From: Magnetospira sp. QH-2
Lineage (GTDB): Bacteria > Pseudomonadota > Alphaproteobacteria > Rhodospirillales > Magnetospiraceae
Direction of reading: 5' to 3'
Assembly (NCBI RefSeq): GCF_000968135.1
Contig: NZ_FO538765.1
Span: 2,988,001 to 3,052,000 of the forward strand
DNA length: 64,000 nt
Part shown: piece after piece, positions 33,177 through 42,438 of the stretch
How the letters are laid out: each line of letters begins with the position of its first letter
Position numbering within the stretch: the stretch's first letter is position 1
Notes under the pieces: model-generated
The model's input: the letters and a program-made list of their open reading frames with translations, nothing else
What the model was told of the DNA's origin: nothing
Database searches by the model: none
Program-made: the position numbers and the translations under genes

Positions 33177-33970
33177 ATACCGTCAAAACCTTGTTGGTCC
33201 TCGCCGTTCTCGCAGCGACATCCAGTGCAGTTATCGCTGAAGAAACCCCCAAAACCGTCGACGCCCCAGACTCGTCGGAAGCTCAAAGCAGTGTTGGTCT
33301 GGGCGTGGCGATGGTGCCGGAATATGACGGGTCGGAAGAGTATGAATTCCACCTGTTACCCACGGGGAAACTCGCCCTTGGCCGCCATTCGATCGCGCTC
33401 ACGGGATCCGACCTACGCGCAAACCTGCTCTGGGGTCCGGTCACCCTGGGACCCATTGTCAGCTACCGCGCTGGGCGGGATGCCGATGTGAAGCATGCGC
33501 AGGTCTCGCTACTGCCAGAGATTGATGGGGCGGTAGAGCTCGGTGCTCACCTTTCCGTCGCTCTGACCGACTCATTCGCCCTGTCGGGAGAGATGCTCGC
33601 TGATGTCTCCGATGTTCACAGGGGCTTTCATGGCAAACTATCTCTCGATATCCAGCAGCCCGTCACCGACCGGCTGGCGCTGATGGGGTCGGTCTCCTCC
33701 TCATTCATGGACAGCAACTTCGCCCAGACCTATTTCGGCGTGACGGCGACGGGTGCGGCGGCCAGTGGACTGTCAGCCTTCGACGCCGACAGCGGGTTCC
33801 GGGACGTGGGCCTGACCATCGGCGCGGCCTATCAACTGACCGAAAGTGTCTCGCTGAACGGCATGCTCGGCTACAGCCACCTGTTGGGCGAGGCCGGAGA
33901 CAGCCCCATCGTCAAAGCGGGATCCAGCGGACAGATGCAGGCGGTTGTCGGGCTGAGTTATTCGTTTTGA
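33173..33970 (+). CDS. MipA/OmpV-family outer-membrane protein
   Basis: 265 residues from the ATG at 33173. Signal peptide: MNTVKTLLVLAVLAATSSAVIAEE. The mature part alternates as a beta barrel: VGLGVAMVPEYDGSEEYEFHLLPTGKLALG is the family hallmark (vG.g....peY.Gs....), and it ends GQMQAVVGLSYSF with a terminal Phe, as required for barrel assembly. MipA/OmpV proteins sit in the outer membrane as scaffolds or small-molecule pores. Translational coupling to the MFS gene suggests shared substrate or joint induction. Confidence 0.88.
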   Translation: MNTVKTLLVLAVLAATSSAVIAEETPKTVDAPDSSEAQSSVGLGVAMVPEYDGSEEYEFHLLPTGKLALGRHSIALTGSDLRANLLWGPVTLGPIVSYRAGRDADVKHAQVSLLPEIDGAVELGAHLSVALTDSFALSGEMLADVSDVHRGFHGKLSLDIQQPVTDRLALMGSVSSSFMDSNFAQTYFGVTATGAAASGLSAFDADSGFRDVGLTIGAAYQLTESVSLNGMLGYSHLLGEAGDSPIVKAGSSGQMQAVVGLSYSF

Positions 33971-34026
33971 TTGAAAGAGGGGGAGAGCCTGATGGGGCGG
34001 ATCGTGGCGACGGTGCGCCCCCTCCC

Positions 34027-34818
34027 TCATTCCATATCCCGCGCCACCCTGAATCCAATGTTGTAGCTCTTGACCTCCACGCCATTGCGATAGCGGTAAG
34101 CCGAGGCGGCGAGTTTGGGGAAGTAGTACCAGGAGCCGCCACGGGTGACCGGCTGGTTGCATTGGCCGGTCATGCGGGCCGAACCATCGGCGGGGGCTTT
34201 CTTATGATCCTTGTTCCAACAGTCAGCGACCCATTCCCAGACATTGCCGTTCATGTCGTAAAAACCAAAGGGGTTGGGCTCGAAGGTAGCCACCGGGGCG
34301 GACTCGAAGCCACTCCACTCGGTGCCGCAGTCGCGGCAGTTGGCATTGCCCTCGCCGACCTTGTCGCCCCACCAATAGCGGGTCGACGTCCCGGCGCGGG
34401 CGGCATATTCCCATTCGGCCTCCGAAGGCAGGCGGTAAGGCTTGCCGGTAAACTCGGCCAGCCAGGCCACGTAGGTTTTGATCTCCGCATAGGTGACATT
34501 GATCACCGGGCGGGTGTCGCGGCCCCATTTATGGTCGTGGGGGATCTCGGCACAACCGCCCTTCTCGACGCAGAGCGCATAGTCGTTGAAGGTCACCTCT
34601 GTGCGGCCCAGGGCAAAGGGTTTGGCGAAAGTCACCTTGTGGGGCGGCTTCATATGCTTGCCCTTTTCCGCGCCCATGATAAAGGACCCGGCGGGCACCA
34701 CCACCATCTCGGGGCAGGTCTCGCAATCACGGAAGACCTCTCCCGGCTCCATGGCCCACGCCGGGACAAACAGCAGTACCGCTAGGAGCGGTCCGCTAAA
34801 TAGCAAATTTCGATTCAA
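34027..34818 (-). CDS. SUMF1/formylglycine-generating-enzyme-like secreted protein
   Basis: 263 residues from a TTG at 34818, which gives a signal peptide (LLFSGPLLAVLLFVPAWAM). Domain: EMVVVPAGSFIMGAEKG, LGRTEVTFNDYALCVEKGGC, RPVINVTYAEIKTYVAWLAEFTGKPYRLPSEAEWEYAARAGTSTRYWWG, PNPFGFYDMNGNVWEWVADCW and RGGSWYYFP...YRYRNGVEVKSYNIGFRVAR: all the FGE-sulfatase hallmarks. True FGE catalytic Cys pairs are not clearly present, so it may be a non-catalytic member. It overlaps the korB end by 23 bases on the same strand. No sulfatase was seen nearby, so the role is unknown. Confidence 0.85.
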   Translation of the reverse strand: MNRNLLFSGPLLAVLLFVPAWAMEPGEVFRDCETCPEMVVVPAGSFIMGAEKGKHMKPPHKVTFAKPFALGRTEVTFNDYALCVEKGGCAEIPHDHKWGRDTRPVINVTYAEIKTYVAWLAEFTGKPYRLPSEAEWEYAARAGTSTRYWWGDKVGEGNANCRDCGTEWSGFESAPVATFEPNPFGFYDMNGNVWEWVADCWNKDHKKAPADGSARMTGQCNQPVTRGGSWYYFPKLAASAYRYRNGVEVKSYNIGFRVARDME

Positions 34819-35632
34819 TGTCCGCCATCGGCGTCGCGCCGCTCAAATCCGGTTGATAGACAGGGCGATGGGTCTGATAGAGCACGCCCATATTGAAGCC
34901 GTCGTCGGTCATCAACAAACGCCCGGCCCGGCTGGTATCGTCGGTGCGTTCCATGGGCGCCTCGCGCACCATCTTTTTCCAATCCCGCTGTTCGGGGCGG
35001 AAGGTGACGCAGGGGCTGAGCACCTGAATCATGGAAAAACCGGGATGTTGAATGCCTTCCAAAATCAACTTGGCCAGACCGTTGGGGTCGCCGGAGAAGC
35101 CCCTGGCGATGAAAGTTGCACCCGCCGCCAAGGCAACGCCCAGCGGATTGAACGGCGACACGCCGGTGCCGTGGGGCGTGAGCTTGGAGGCGGTCCAGTC
35201 CGGTGCCGTGGTCGGCGAGGCCTGCCCTTTGGTCATGCCATAGACTTCGTTGTCCATGACCACATAGGTGAGATCCACATTGCGGCGGCAGGCATGGATG
35301 AAATGGTTGCCGCCAATGGAGAAGCCATCACCGTCGCCGCCCGTAGCAATAACGGTCAGGTCGGGACGCGCGACCTTGAGCCCCGTTGCCAGCGCCAAGG
35401 CGCGGCCATGCACGCCATGAAAGCCATAAACGCTGGTATAGGCGGGAATCCGCGACGAGCAACCGATGCCGGAAATAATCGCCACGTCTTCCTTGGGCCG
35501 CCCCCATTCGGCCAGCGCCTTGGTAAAGGCGGAAAGCACCGAGAAGTCACCACATCCGGGACACCAGACGGGCTTGTATTCGGATTTGAAATCCTTGGCG
35601 GTGGGGGCGTCGGTCTGTGGGCTGCCGTCCAT
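34796..35632 (-). CDS. korB: 2-oxoacid:ferredoxin oxidoreductase, beta subunit
   Basis: 278 residues. TPP-binding beta subunit: KPVWCPGCGDFSVLSAFTKAL with the CPGCG motif, ISGIGCSSRIPAY, GVHGRALALATGLKVARPDLTVIATGGDGDGFSIGGNHFIHACRRNVDLTYVVMDNEVYGMTKGQASPT; GDGDGFSIG...N is the TPP/Mg motif. It pairs with the alpha subunit gene four bases upstream. The enzyme oxidatively decarboxylates 2-oxoglutarate (or a related 2-oxoacid) to the acyl-CoA, reducing ferredoxin. No separate ferredoxin-type delta subunit is present, as usual for the two-subunit type. Confidence 0.92.
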   Translation of the reverse strand: MDGSPQTDAPTAKDFKSEYKPVWCPGCGDFSVLSAFTKALAEWGRPKEDVAIISGIGCSSRIPAYTSVYGFHGVHGRALALATGLKVARPDLTVIATGGDGDGFSIGGNHFIHACRRNVDLTYVVMDNEVYGMTKGQASPTTAPDWTASKLTPHGTGVSPFNPLGVALAAGATFIARGFSGDPNGLAKLILEGIQHPGFSMIQVLSPCVTFRPEQRDWKKMVREAPMERTDDTSRAGRLLMTDDGFNMGVLYQTHRPVYQPDLSGATPMADIESKFAI

Positions 35633-35636
35633 GGGA

Positions 35637-37349
35637 TCAGCTCCATTTCTTCAGATAAGCGTGAACCTGTGCCGGGCGAATGGCGATGGGGCCGGGTTGA
35701 TTGAACACCGCCACCTCGTCGGGCAAATCGTAGTGGGCGCGCAGATAGCGATAGAACTGTTTCGAATGGGTCTGTTCCACGATCAGCAGCTTTTTGACCC
35801 CGTCCAGGGCTTCGGCCATGGCCTCTTCCTGTACCGGCATCAACAGTCTTGGCGAAATCAGCCGCACTGAATGGCCTTCCAGTTCGTGACGCCGGATGGC
35901 CTCGCGGCAGGGACCGGTGGAAGAGCCCCAGGTAAGAATCGCGATCTCGCCCTCGCCCTGAATGGTCGCCCAATGGTCGCCAAAATCGAAATCGGCCAGC
36001 TTGCGATGGCGTTTGTCCAGTTGCACAGAGTGGTCCTCTGTCTGGCTGGAGGGTCGTCCGTTGGGGCTATGCTCCAGGCCGTCGGCCACATACTGCCCGC
36101 CCGCCGTGCCCGGAATGGCCATGGGCGAAACACCCTCGTCATTGACTGCATAGCGTAAATAATCTTCGGTCCCGGCGTCCATGGTCGCCCGCTTGCCCAC
36201 AAAGGCCAAATCAGCGGGCTTTTCGACCACTGCCCGGGATTGGCCCAAGGACTGATCGGTCAACAATATGGCGGCGGTCTGAAGCTGTTCGGCCAGATAG
36301 ACCGACCACTGGGCGGTAAACAGGCAATCGGCAATGGAGTTGGCTGCCGTGACAATATGCGGCGCGTCCCCGTGCAGACCATACAGGGCGATATTCAGGT
36401 CACTCTGTTCGGACTTTGTGGGAATACCGGTGGAAGGCCCGCCCCGTTGCACATCGACAATCATGATCGGGGTTTCCGACGCCACCGCCAGACCGATGGA
36501 TTCCATCATCAATGCCAGGCCAGGGCCCGAGGTGGCTGTCATGGCGGGCACGCCGCCAAAAGACCCGCCGATAATCATGCCGATGGAAGCCAGTTCGTCT
36601 TCCGCCTGCACCAGGCTGCCGCCGACCTTTTCCAAGTTCGGGGCCAACCATTCCAAAACCTCGGTGGCCGGGGTGATGGGATAGGCCGCGACAAAGCGCA
36701 CGCCGCCGCGCAGGGCACCCAGACCAGCGGCTTCATTGCCGCTCATGTTCCAGCGTTCGTTTTCCGCGCTTCCCCAATCACCATCCAAGGGATAGCGCAC
36801 ATCCAGGTCCGCGGCCAAAGCGATTCCGGCATTGATCGCCGCCTCGGAGGCCTTGATGGCTTCCTCGCCTTTGCGGGCCAGGGATTTGTGCACAATCTTC
36901 AAAAACTGTTCCGCCGGGACGCCGGTCAGCACACTGAGCATGCCGAGCCCGACCATATTGGGACGTCCACCTTGAATACCCTTGGCGACTTTCTTGAACG
37001 CTACTGGCACCAGCCGGGCGCCGCTGGATGCGATCACCTCGGGGACATCACCGGCCGAGGCTTCATAGAGCACTGTGCTGGTCTCGTTGAGGGGCAGTTC
37101 CGCCGAGAAGCGGTCCACGTTCATCCAGTCAAAGGCCAGGTGGATATCCACCAAATCTCCCACCCCATCAATGGCATGGGGCGCCAGCATGACAAAGGCC
37201 GCTGCCTCGCCGCCGCGAATTTGAGGACCCGATGATCGGGTCATTTGACCGAGCAAACCCGCGCCCGCCGCCGCATGCAGGAGCATCTGCCCCGCCGTCA
37301 TCACACCAGACCCGCCAGCACCGGTCATGGCAATCGACACAGTATCCAA
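35637..37349 (-). CDS. korA: 2-oxoacid:ferredoxin oxidoreductase, fused gamma-alpha subunit
   Basis: 570 residues. Residues 1-190 are the gamma domain (ITGAGGSGVMTAGQMLLHAA-like start, QMTRSSGPQIRGGEAAAFVML). Residues 200-570 are the pyrimidine-binding alpha domain: GNEAAGLGALRGGVRFVAAYPITPATEVLEWLA, VQAEDELASIGMIIGGSFGGVPAMTATSGPGLALM, GGPSTGIPTKSEQSDL, and a C-terminal transketolase-like part (ILTWGSSTGPCREAI). The YPITP motif is the CoA/substrate contact. Forms an operon with korB. An oxygen-tolerant KorAB could support a TCA-cycle variant or supply reduced ferredoxin. Confidence 0.92.
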   Translation of the reverse strand: MDTVSIAMTGAGGSGVMTAGQMLLHAAAGAGLLGQMTRSSGPQIRGGEAAAFVMLAPHAIDGVGDLVDIHLAFDWMNVDRFSAELPLNETSTVLYEASAGDVPEVIASSGARLVPVAFKKVAKGIQGGRPNMVGLGMLSVLTGVPAEQFLKIVHKSLARKGEEAIKASEAAINAGIALAADLDVRYPLDGDWGSAENERWNMSGNEAAGLGALRGGVRFVAAYPITPATEVLEWLAPNLEKVGGSLVQAEDELASIGMIIGGSFGGVPAMTATSGPGLALMMESIGLAVASETPIMIVDVQRGGPSTGIPTKSEQSDLNIALYGLHGDAPHIVTAANSIADCLFTAQWSVYLAEQLQTAAILLTDQSLGQSRAVVEKPADLAFVGKRATMDAGTEDYLRYAVNDEGVSPMAIPGTAGGQYVADGLEHSPNGRPSSQTEDHSVQLDKRHRKLADFDFGDHWATIQGEGEIAILTWGSSTGPCREAIRRHELEGHSVRLISPRLLMPVQEEAMAEALDGVKKLLIVEQTHSKQFYRYLRAHYDLPDEVAVFNQPGPIAIRPAQVHAYLKKWS

Positions 37350-37633
37350 AACCTGATCACTCCTTGCGCTTAAAAACCCCTTGATAAATAGGGTCTTCCA
37401 GGATTTCAGGGTACGCTCAGACCATTAATATCCCTCTAAGCGGGGAATGCAAATGATTCCGAAAACAGGCGCACGCCAGACTCGACCGAGGCCATCACGA
37501 TATCATATAACAGACACACACTGCCACAAGGGAACGCGGCCAATTCCACTTGGTGCTTGGCCTTTGCGACAAGATCATTATACTATTATATAGCCGTTAC
37601 ATATGGCTTGGCGTCACTGTAAAAAGAACAATC

Positions 37634-38107
37634 ATGCAGCCCAGAACCCGCCCAGTGAAGATCCTTTTCGCGGAAGCCGACGCGGACGATGCCAGGCGTC
37701 TAAGCGAAGCCTTTAAAGCCCTTCCGACCTCGACTGAAATCCATCATGTGGAGACAGGCGGAGCCCTGATCGATTTCGTCACGGGCAAGGATGATTCCGC
37801 GCCCCGACCGGATCTGATTTTGCTGGGATTGGAATTGCCGCCGGAATCCGGTCGCGAGGTTCTGATCGAACTGAAATCTTCCGAGGCCTTGCGCGCCATT
37901 CCGGTAATCGTTTTTTCCCGCTCCGCAAATGAAGCGGATCGCCGGACCTGTTACGATCTGGGTGCCAATGCCTTTGTTCGCAAACCCGATGATCCGGAAG
38001 CCTTTGTGCAGGCCGTGCAGGCTTTGGAGAAATTCTGGATGCAGACGGCCCGGCTGCCCGGTTTGCAGGAGATGAATTTCTTCTCCACCGGCGCCAGCTT
38101 CACCTGA
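37634..38107 (+). CDS. Single-domain response regulator
   Basis: 157 residues from ATG 37634. CheY-like receiver: ILFAEADADDARRLSEAF (acidic pocket), PDLILLGLELPPESGREVLIELK, where Leu-Gly-Leu replaces the usual L-x-D-x-x-(L/M)P with the phosphorylation Asp not in the standard place (LILLGLELP), VIVFSRSANEADRRTCYDLGANAFVRKP with the conserved Ser/Thr and Lys. The missing phospho-Asp (expected after LILL) makes it probably a pseudo-receiver. It resembles Rcp1-type regulators in layout. There is no output domain, and it converges on glgB with four bases between. Confidence 0.78.
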   Translation: MQPRTRPVKILFAEADADDARRLSEAFKALPTSTEIHHVETGGALIDFVTGKDDSAPRPDLILLGLELPPESGREVLIELKSSEALRAIPVIVFSRSANEADRRTCYDLGANAFVRKPDDPEAFVQAVQALEKFWMQTARLPGLQEMNFFSTGASFT

Positions 38108-38111
38108 AAAA

Positions 38112-40358
38112 CTACTCTGCTTCGTTCGGGCTCTCTTTGGCGTCACTCGCCGAGGCAGGCTTGGGGACGAACGTCACCGTCGCCAGCGGGGGAATAGTGA
38201 TGTTCAGGGAATAGGGCTGGTCGTGCCAAGCCAGATCCTCGGTCCAGAGGTCCCCTTCGTTCATCACGCCGGATCCACCGTATTCGGATTTATCCGTATT
38301 GACACACTCCACCCAGGCTCCCGGCACCGGCACACCGAGCCGGTATCCCTGGCGCACCACCGGGGTGAAACTGTTGATCACCAACATCACCGAACCGTCC
38401 TTGCCATAGCGCAAATAGGCGAACACGCTTTGGTCCACGTCATGGTTTTCGACCCAGCGGAAGCCTTCGGGCTCACAATCTTGCTGCGGCAACGAAGGAT
38501 GTTCGCGATAGACCTTGTTGAGATCGGCGATCAGCGTCTGCATGCCTTTGTGCAGCGGATTTTCGAGAAGGTGCCAATCCAGACTTTCGGCATAGGCCCA
38601 CTCGCGCTCCTGACCGAACTCGCCCCCCATGAACAACAGCTTTTTGCCAGGATAGACCCACATAAATCCGAAATAGGCGCGCAGACCGGCGAAACGCTGC
38701 CAGGTGTCGCCAGGCATGCGGCCAAGCAGTGAGCCCTTGCCATGCACCACCTCGTCATGGGACAGGGGCAGCACGTAGTTTTCGGAATAGGCATAGAGCA
38801 TGCCGAAAGTCATATCGTTGTGGTGATATCGCCGGTGCACCGGATCCTTGGACATATAAAGCAAGGTGTCGTGCATCCAGCCCATGTTCCACTTGTAGCC
38901 GAACCCAAGCCCCCCCAGGTAAGTGGGCCGCGAGACCATGGGCCAGGCCGTGGATTCCTCGGCCAGGGTGAAGGCCCCTTGCCCACGCTCATAGACCAAT
39001 TCGTTCAGACGCCGCAAAAAGGCGATCGCACCCAGGTTCTCGCGCCCGCCATGTTCGTTGGGGATCCATTCCCCTTCCTTACGGCTGTAATCCAGATACA
39101 GCATGGACGCCACCGCATCCACGCGCAGGCCGTCCAGATGGTACTCGTTGATCCAGAATAGCGCATTGACCAGAAGGAAGTTGGCCACTTCCTTGCGGTC
39201 GAAATTGTAGATCAGGGTGCCCCAATCCATGTGCCGGCCCTGACGCGGGTCCGCGTGCTCATAAAGGTGCGTACCGTCAAAGTATTCCAGACCATGGGTA
39301 TCGGTGGGGAAATGCCCCGGGACCCAATCCAGAATGACGCCGATGCCTTCTTTATGGCAGCGATCAACAAAATAGCGGAATTCGTCCGGCGTGCCGAAGC
39401 GGCTGGTCGGTGCGAACAGGCCGATGGGCTGATAGCCCCAGGAGCCGTCAAAGGGATGTTCGGTGATCGGCAGAAGTTCGATATGAGTGAACCCCAAATC
39501 CTTGACGTAGCTCACCAGCTGATCGGACAGTTCCTTATAGGTCAGGCTGCGATTGTCCTCGTCGGGAACGCGGCGCCATGAGCCCAGATGAACTTCGTAA
39601 ATGGAGATCGGCTGATCCACCAAGGTGGTCGCCTGACGGCTTTTCATCCAAGCCTTGTCGGCCCACTTGTAGGTGCCGGTTTTTTCAACGATGGAAGCCG
39701 TGGCGGGCGGGTGCTCACAGCGAAAGGCGTAAGGATCGGACTTCAAAGGCAGGATATTGCCGAAGCGGTCCTTGATTTCGTACTTATAGATTTCGCCTTC
39801 GCCCAACCCGGGAACAAACAATTCCCAGACGCCGATGCCATGGTGTTTGCGCATGGCATGGCAGCGACCGTCCCACTGGTTGAACGGCCCGACGATGCTG
39901 ACCCGCCGCGCATTCGGAGCCCAAACCGCGAAGCACACACCGGACACCCCATCCACCTTGTGCAGATGGGCGCCCATGACCTTGTAGGCTTCCAGGTGGT
40001 TGCCCTCGCCGATCAGGTGGCTGTCCAGTTCCCCCAACAAGGATCCGAACCGATAGGGATCTTCGATCACCACGGTATCCTTGCCGAAGGTCACGCGCAG
40101 GCGATAGGACAGATCTTCCTTTGAGTCTGAAAGCTCGCCTTCGAACAGACCATTGGGATGGATGCGGTGCAGCGGCGCGAGATCCTTGCCGGTATCGGAA
40201 TCCACCACCATCACTTCGCTGGCATCGGCCTGGAACGTGCGAATGATCACATGACCGTCACCGATCTCGTGCGGGCCCAAGAAAGCGAATGGATCTCCGT
40301 GGCTCCCGCTGGCCAGCGCGGTTGCGGTTTTGCTGTCCAAACTGCCCATCATGCTCAT
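38112..40358 (-). CDS. glgB: 1,4-alpha-glucan branching enzyme
   Basis: 748 residues from ATG 40358, preceded by AAGGAG. N-terminal CBM48 modules (DPFAFLGPHE, then FAVWAPNARRVSIVGPFNQWDGRCHAM), GH13 barrel: ELLPITEHPFDGSWGYQPIGLFAPTSRFGTP, GIGVILDWVPGHFPTD, nucleophile Asp in LDGLRVDAVASMLYLD, acid Glu in TLAEESTAWPMV, and the third Asp in LPLSHDEVVHGKGSL. It forms alpha-1,6 branches in glycogen. No other glycogen genes are adjacent. The C-terminal all-beta domain ends TVTFVPKPAS with a short extra tail. Confidence 0.96.
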   Translation of the reverse strand: MSMMGSLDSKTATALASGSHGDPFAFLGPHEIGDGHVIIRTFQADASEVMVVDSDTGKDLAPLHRIHPNGLFEGELSDSKEDLSYRLRVTFGKDTVVIEDPYRFGSLLGELDSHLIGEGNHLEAYKVMGAHLHKVDGVSGVCFAVWAPNARRVSIVGPFNQWDGRCHAMRKHHGIGVWELFVPGLGEGEIYKYEIKDRFGNILPLKSDPYAFRCEHPPATASIVEKTGTYKWADKAWMKSRQATTLVDQPISIYEVHLGSWRRVPDEDNRSLTYKELSDQLVSYVKDLGFTHIELLPITEHPFDGSWGYQPIGLFAPTSRFGTPDEFRYFVDRCHKEGIGVILDWVPGHFPTDTHGLEYFDGTHLYEHADPRQGRHMDWGTLIYNFDRKEVANFLLVNALFWINEYHLDGLRVDAVASMLYLDYSRKEGEWIPNEHGGRENLGAIAFLRRLNELVYERGQGAFTLAEESTAWPMVSRPTYLGGLGFGYKWNMGWMHDTLLYMSKDPVHRRYHHNDMTFGMLYAYSENYVLPLSHDEVVHGKGSLLGRMPGDTWQRFAGLRAYFGFMWVYPGKKLLFMGGEFGQEREWAYAESLDWHLLENPLHKGMQTLIADLNKVYREHPSLPQQDCEPEGFRWVENHDVDQSVFAYLRYGKDGSVMLVINSFTPVVRQGYRLGVPVPGAWVECVNTDKSEYGGSGVMNEGDLWTEDLAWHDQPYSLNITIPPLATVTFVPKPASASDAKESPNEAE

Positions 40359-40461
40359 TTCACTCTCCTTGGAAACCGTTCCCGGCTTTACGGTCGCTGC
40401 TTGTTGTGTAGGCCTTTCCGCCGTTAGCGGCAAGAACTGGTTGGAATACTATTGCTTTACC

Positions 40462-42366
40462 TCAGTAGGTGGCTCCACCCAATTCATCGATCAGGTCGCC
40501 CAGGTGATTCTCGTAGCGGCGCCAACGCCCCGACGACGATTGATAAATGGGGTTGCGGACCTGTGAACGGCTGGCGGTGCGAATGGCGCGGTGGGATTTA
40601 TGAAATTCCAGGCAGGCCGGATCCCAATCCAGACCGCAATGATCAAGCAGACGCCGCACCTCCGGTTCCGGATCGGCGACCAGTTTCTCATAGTCCACAT
40701 CAAGCACGGTCACCGGCAGGACCGCATGCCAATGGCGCATCAGATCCGCATAGAGTTTCCAGGCATGCCCCTGAGCCCGCAAATTGAAACTGGCGGCCAG
40801 GCCGTCTTGGAAGTTGGCAAAGAAGTTGGACAGGCTGTTGTCCATGGCATCGCGGCGGCAATGGATATAGGTCGCCTTGGGGAATAGCAGGGCCGCCATG
40901 CCCAGGAAGGCATAGTTCCCCGGCAGCTTATTGGTGACCTTCTCGGCCTTTGGCGCCCAATCATGCAGCCGCTGATCATAGGCCCGGCCCAATCGCAGGG
41001 CGCCATCGCGGGTCAGACTGGGAAGACAAGCAGGATAGGGTTTCCGTTCCGGGGTCAAGGCGGGCAGGATCATGGACAGGTGCGGCAGATCCATCAGTTC
41101 CCCGGCCCCCGCCGCTTTCGGGTGGGCGGCAATAATCTGCTCCACCAGCGTGGTTCCGGAACGCGGCATACCGGCGATCAGGATCGGGCGTGCCGACTCC
41201 ATGCCCCAGTTCTGCCGCTGTTTGAAAAACGTCGCATCGAAAATTGCCTTTAGCTGTTCCATGCGGTCTGTTTGGGCGTCGGGGTCATAGGCCCGTTTCA
41301 GGCGCTGCAATTCCCCATGGCGCAAATCGTTGGCCCGAGTCAGGGCCTCGAAGGCCTTGTCATAATCCTTGGCCTTGTCACGGATGGAGGCCAAGGCGAA
41401 ATTCATCGATGCCTTTTGCTTGACCGCCAAACTTTCGCGATTGGCCACTTCCTCCAGCCGTTTGGTTTCTTCATCACCAGGCTTCAAGGCCCCCATGGAG
41501 GCCAGTTCGGCAAGGGCCGGCGGATGGTTCGGCATGTCTTCGAGCAGATCGCGCAGGATCTCTTCGGCGTCTTCCCGGTGGCCGGTCGTCAGCAGCAAGG
41601 ACCCCAGGCGGACCCGCAAATTGGCGGCACTCGGTCTATGGGCGACCTGACCACAAAGGATGCGGCGCGCGTCTTCGCCCCGGCCCGCCATTTCAAAAAA
41701 ATCCACCTGCGCCATCAATGCCTCTGGATGATGCGGGTCGGCTTCCAACGCCTTTTCCAGGAATCCCCGGGCCCGGGTCAGAAAGCCTCCATCGATGAAA
41801 TGGGCGGACGCCTCGGCCAGGATGTCAGGGTTTTCCGGATTGAGTTTCAGTGCTTGTTGCAGGGCCTGACCGGCCATGCGTCCGCGCCCTTCGTGACGGT
41901 ACAGGCTCGCCAGGTGAGCATGGGCGCGGGCGTATTTCGGGTCGATTTCAATGGCTTTCTGATATGCCTCGAGAGCCTCTTCCCAGCTTTCGCGCATTTG
42001 CAGGGCCCGCCCCAGGCTATCCCAGGCCGGGGCCATTTCTGTCCTCAGATCCACCGCTTTGCGCAACAGCTCCGTCGCCGGCACCGGCAGACCCATGTTG
42101 AGCATCAAGGTCCCTTTGTTGGCCAGAAAGGCCGGATCGTCCGGACGCTGCTCCAATGCCTTGTCGAAACAGTCCATGGCTTTTCGCGCCTGCCCGTCCA
42201 ACATGGCGCAGCCGCCGAGCATATGCAGGGCGTCTGCTTGGTTGGGCACGGTATCAAGAATTTTTTGGCAGATGGCGGCCGCTTCCCCCCGGTTTCCGGC
42301 CATGATGTGCCGCCCCGCCACTTCCAGGGCCTGTTCGGGGGTCAGGGGGTGTTGCTTGTTTTCCAT
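40462..42366 (-). CDS. TPR-repeat sulfotransferase
   Basis: 634 residues. Residues 1-330 are tetratricopeptide repeats (for example AEVLDSLGRALQ-like units such as AWDSLGRALQMRESWEEALEAYQKAIEIDP). Residues 370-620 form a sulfotransferase: the PAPS P-loop is LIAGMPRSGTTLVEQIIAAHP, followed by YIHCRRDAMDNSLSNFFANF (3'-phosphate-binding Arg/Ser) and VLDVDYEKLVADPEPEVRRLLDHCGLDW. It transfers sulfate from PAPS to an unknown carbohydrate or protein acceptor, probably in the cytoplasm since there is no signal peptide. It sits 72 bases downstream of the giant surface-protein gene on the same strand and may be co-transcribed. Confidence 0.88.
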   Translation of the reverse strand: MENKQHPLTPEQALEVAGRHIMAGNRGEAAAICQKILDTVPNQADALHMLGGCAMLDGQARKAMDCFDKALEQRPDDPAFLANKGTLMLNMGLPVPATELLRKAVDLRTEMAPAWDSLGRALQMRESWEEALEAYQKAIEIDPKYARAHAHLASLYRHEGRGRMAGQALQQALKLNPENPDILAEASAHFIDGGFLTRARGFLEKALEADPHHPEALMAQVDFFEMAGRGEDARRILCGQVAHRPSAANLRVRLGSLLLTTGHREDAEEILRDLLEDMPNHPPALAELASMGALKPGDEETKRLEEVANRESLAVKQKASMNFALASIRDKAKDYDKAFEALTRANDLRHGELQRLKRAYDPDAQTDRMEQLKAIFDATFFKQRQNWGMESARPILIAGMPRSGTTLVEQIIAAHPKAAGAGELMDLPHLSMILPALTPERKPYPACLPSLTRDGALRLGRAYDQRLHDWAPKAEKVTNKLPGNYAFLGMAALLFPKATYIHCRRDAMDNSLSNFFANFQDGLAASFNLRAQGHAWKLYADLMRHWHAVLPVTVLDVDYEKLVADPEPEVRRLLDHCGLDWDPACLEFHKSHRAIRTASRSQVRNPIYQSSSGRWRRYENHLGDLIDELGGATY

Positions 42367-42438
42367 GAAATCCGCCGCAGAATCAGCTTCGGGACGCCCC
42401 GTTTCCGGATGCGTCCCGAGTATAGCCGATCCTTGGCG

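Noticed and set aside
33971-34026. Terminator between the MipA-like gene and the SUMF1-like gene
   Set aside because: Only a 6-bp GGGGCG/CGCCCC pairing with a long loop and no T-run, too weak to call.
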